Assembly: GCA_937864375.1 (NCBI GenBank)
Contig: CALMJO010000354.1
Span: 1-6,359, forward strand
Reading direction: 5' to 3'
DNA length: 6,359 nucleotides
DNA from: an uncultured Spirochaetota bacterium
GTDB taxonomy: Bacteria > Spirochaetota > UBA4802 > UBA5368
This document shows positions 4,948 through 6,359 of the stretch, piece after piece (the first letter of the stretch is position 1; every line of letters begins with the position of its first letter). The notes beneath the pieces are model-generated. The model had not been told where the DNA came from. It saw only the letters and a list, made by a program, of their open reading frames with translations, and made no database searches. Both the position numbers and the translations under genes were made by a program.

Positions 4948-5822
4948 AGGCTGACCCCGAATTCTTTAAGTGCAAGCTTGAGCTTTTCGCGATACTCCGC
5001 GGAGAGCGGCTCCAGCGGGAGCCGCACCTCGGGCGAACAATACCCGAGCATCTCCATCGCCGCCTTGACGGGTATGGGATTGGTTTCATAGAACATGGCG
5101 CGGCACAGCGGGAGAAGCCGGTAAAATGCGGCGCGCGCATCGGCGATCTTCCCCTCGTTATGGAGCGTGATGACCTTCTTCACGTCCGCCGGGAGCACGT
5201 TCGTTATGACCGACACCACTCCCTTACCCCCGATCGCGAGTACGGGTAAAAGCAGGTTATCGTCGCCGGAGAGGAGCGTAAGCCGGTCGCCGCAGAGCTC
5301 AATGACGCGCATCATCTGCGCGATGTCGCCCGAGGCCTCCTTTATGGCCGCTATGTTGGGGACCCTTTCGATGAGCTCCTTCACGCTTTCCGGCAGGAAA
5401 TTTATTCCGGTCCGCCCCGGTATGTTATAGAGGATCACGGGTATCTTGATGGACTTCGCGACCGCTTCGAAATGCGCGATGAGGCCCCTCTGCGGGGGCT
5501 TGTTGTAATAGGGATTTACCAGCAGGACGCCGTCGACCCCGTCGTCCTGGGCCGCCTGGGAAAGGTAGATCGCTTCCTTCGTGGAGTTGGACCCCGTGCC
5601 CGCAACGACCTTCACGCGCCCGCGCACCATCTTCACGATGCGCCCAACGTATTCCTTGTGCTCTTCAAAGGAAACCGTGGGCGATTCGCCGGTGGTCCCA
5701 ACGGGGACGATCCCGTCGATGCCCCCGGCGATCTGCATCTCGATGATCCGCTCGGCCGCCGCGTAGTCGATCGCGTTGTTCCTGAACGGCGTTATTAGTG
5801 CGGTATATGCTCCTTCAAACAT
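4944..5822 (-). CDS. dapA: 4-hydroxy-tetrahydrodipicolinate synthase
   Basis: This enzyme condenses pyruvate with aspartate semialdehyde, the first step specific to diaminopimelate and lysine. The 292-residue TIM-barrel protein shows GTTGES (42-47, with substrate-binding T43 and T44), PYYNKP (104-109, Y106 of the catalytic relay), YNIPGRTG (132-139, Y132 and substrate-binding R137) and the Schiff-base lysine K161 in AAIKEASG. These match the E. coli enzyme at nearly identical positions and length. Several residues of the lysine feedback site appear kept (S47, H55, N79, E83), while the position of E. coli H53 is Phe, so lysine inhibition is likely but may be weaker; this alignment is from memory. 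AGGA seven nt before the ATG supports the start. It lies 21 nt after the lipoprotein gene and overlaps dapB by 4 nt. Confidence 0.99.
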   Translation of the reverse strand: MFEGAYTALITPFRNNAIDYAAAERIIEMQIAGGIDGIVPVGTTGESPTVSFEEHKEYVGRIVKMVRGRVKVVAGTGSNSTKEAIYLSQAAQDDGVDGVLLVNPYYNKPPQRGLIAHFEAVAKSIKIPVILYNIPGRTGINFLPESVKELIERVPNIAAIKEASGDIAQMMRVIELCGDRLTLLSGDDNLLLPVLAIGGKGVVSVITNVLPADVKKVITLHNEGKIADARAAFYRLLPLCRAMFYETNPIPVKAAMEMLGYCSPEVRLPLEPLSAEYREKLKLALKEFGVSL

Positions 5823-5843
5823 AGGTCATTCCTGTAGTATATG

Positions 5844-6200
5844 TTATTGCTGCGCCTTTGGCTCGACGACGCCTGACAGCTTTTGCTCAAGTGTCTTCAC
5901 GTTGAACGAGCTGTCGGGAAAATCCTCTTCGAAAAGATAGATGATGAGCACCCGGTCGGCCTTGAGCACTTCCTTGTCGGCAGGGTATACGTAGATCTTA
6001 AGGTGCTCGGAGCCCGTCACGACGAGAAGCTTCACCGCCTGCCCCTTGACCGCGGTGTACTCGCCATGCTTGACGTCCTGCTTCATGACGTATTCGCCCT
6101 TCTCGTATTCGCGAAGCAGGGGCAGTTCCTCCTTCTTGATGAAGGACGAGCACGACACGAACACTGAAAGCGCGATGAGTGCGGCGGCAATACGATTCAT
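5844..6200 (-). CDS. Small predicted lipoprotein, unknown function
   Basis: This 118-residue protein opens with a short lipoprotein signal: Arg3, hydrophobic core at about 4-15, and lipobox FVSC with the lipidated Cys17. The V-S-C form is looser than the enteric LA(G/A)C and is of the type accepted in spirochaetes. The mature part of about 100 residues is charged (EELPLLREYEKGEYVMKQDVKHGEY) with two probable beta-strands (KLLVVTG, HLKIYVYP) and a further strand RVLIIYLFEEDFP. It shows no recognisable enzyme motif or known domain. GGGGA about 6 nt before the ATG supports the start. It is the first gene of the operon, 21 nt before dapA, so an envelope role linked to peptidoglycan precursor supply is conceivable but unproven. 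Confidence 0.85.
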   Translation of the reverse strand: MNRIAAALIALSVFVSCSSFIKKEELPLLREYEKGEYVMKQDVKHGEYTAVKGQAVKLLVVTGSEHLKIYVYPADKEVLKADRVLIIYLFEEDFPDSSFNVKTLEQKLSGVVEPKAQQ

Positions 6201-6227
6201 CTGTTTCCCCGGTTATGGCTTATGATG

Positions 6228-6276
6228 CGCGCCGAAGCGCGGCCCTACCGGGCGCCGGCCTCCCGGTTACGGTAGG
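6228..6276 (-). repeat. GC-rich hairpins in the leader of the lipoprotein-dap operon
   Basis: On the minus strand CCTACCG (6276-6270) can pair with CGGTAGG (6250-6244), or alternatively ACCGGG (6267-6262) with CCCGGT (6252-6247). Next comes CGCGC-TTCG-GCGCG (6241-6228), a 5-bp stem closed by a stable C(UUCG)G tetraloop, 27 nt before the start codon. No T-run follows, so these are leader structures rather than terminators. The two pairings of the first element are mutually exclusive. Confidence 0.55.
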
Positions 6277-6298
6277 TTGAAAGTTTTGCGCCTGTCAA
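6269..6298 (-). promoter_or_regulatory. Candidate sigma70 promoter of the lipoprotein-dapAB operon
   Basis: The -35 box TTGACA (6298-6293) is perfect, but 18 nt later the best -10 is TACCGT (6274-6269), matching TATAAT at only three positions. This resembles activator-dependent promoters. The start would be near 6262, giving a leader of about 60 nt. A tandem repeat lies directly upstream. Confidence 0.5.
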
Positions 6299-6314
6299 CA
6301 AATTATTTAGGGTA

Positions 6315-6336
6315 CCTCTTTAAACCCCTCTTTAAA
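6315..6336 (-). repeat. Tandem repeat TTTAAAGAGG x2 upstream of the operon promoter
   Basis: Two identical 10-mers (6336-6327 and 6324-6315 on the minus strand) are spaced 12 nt apart and end 16 nt before the -35 box. They could be the site of a regulator binding as a direct-repeat dimer. The rest of the window edge (6337-6359) holds nothing recognisable. Confidence 0.5.
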
Positions 6337-6359
6337 ACGGCTCTGCATATGCCATCAAT

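Noticed and set aside
4261..5091. 276-codon open frame on the plus strand opposite dapB and the end of dapA
   Set aside because: It is antisense to two unmistakable enzymes, low in complexity (rich in G, R, E, H) and without a supporting context.
6201..6359. Lysine riboswitch upstream of dapA
   Set aside because: The leader is only about 60 nt and shows none of the multi-helix architecture or length (about 170 nt) of that class.

Overview
The window is a compact, single-strand stretch of a bacterial chromosome: every convincing gene lies on the minus strand, so transcription runs from position 6359 down to 1. The coding parts are GC-rich and the spacers are clearly AT-rich. Diaminopimelate synthesis genes, a loose (V-S-C) lipobox of the spirochaete kind, and the dapA-dapB-[CBS/PAS]-rho-rpmE order suggest a free-living or environmental spirochaete (Leptospirales-like) or a related Gram-negative. 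This placement is inference and not firm; ornithine-type spirochaetes (Treponema, Borrelia) are unlikely because they do not use the dap pathway.

Layout in the direction of transcription: (i) 6359-6201 holds a candidate promoter with a perfect TTGACA -35 box, a tandem 10-bp repeat just upstream, and GC-rich hairpins in the leader. (ii) 6200-3362 is a tight four-gene operon: a small lipoprotein, dapA, dapB (4-nt ATGA overlap), and a CBS-pair/PAS sensory protein with no output domain. (iii) 3361-1351 is the rho-rpmE unit. A near-consensus sigma70 promoter starts 10 nt after the CBS/PAS stop codon. It is followed by an unusually long leader (about 310 nt) with a 35-codon upstream ORF and nested stems, then rho, rpmE 13 nt later, and a strong intrinsic terminator. 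(iv) 1350-955 is an AT-rich spacer of about 400 nt with inverted repeats and, right next to the next gene, a candidate sigma54 (-24/-12) promoter. (v) 954-118 encodes a 278-residue alternative sigma70-family factor, followed by its terminator. (vi) Positions 50-1 are the first 50 nt of a group IIC intron, placed exactly where that class inserts: in the T-tract after an intrinsic terminator.

Functionally, the first operon makes the diaminopimelate/lysine precursor of the cell wall and couples it to an envelope lipoprotein and a ligand-sensing protein. The second makes the termination factor Rho and ribosomal protein L31. The last gene is a transcription regulator that may sit in a sigma54-to-sigma70 cascade. 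The most noteworthy observations are the group IIC intron boundary, the sigma54-type promoter in front of an alternative sigma factor gene, and the structured, possibly autoregulatory rho leader.
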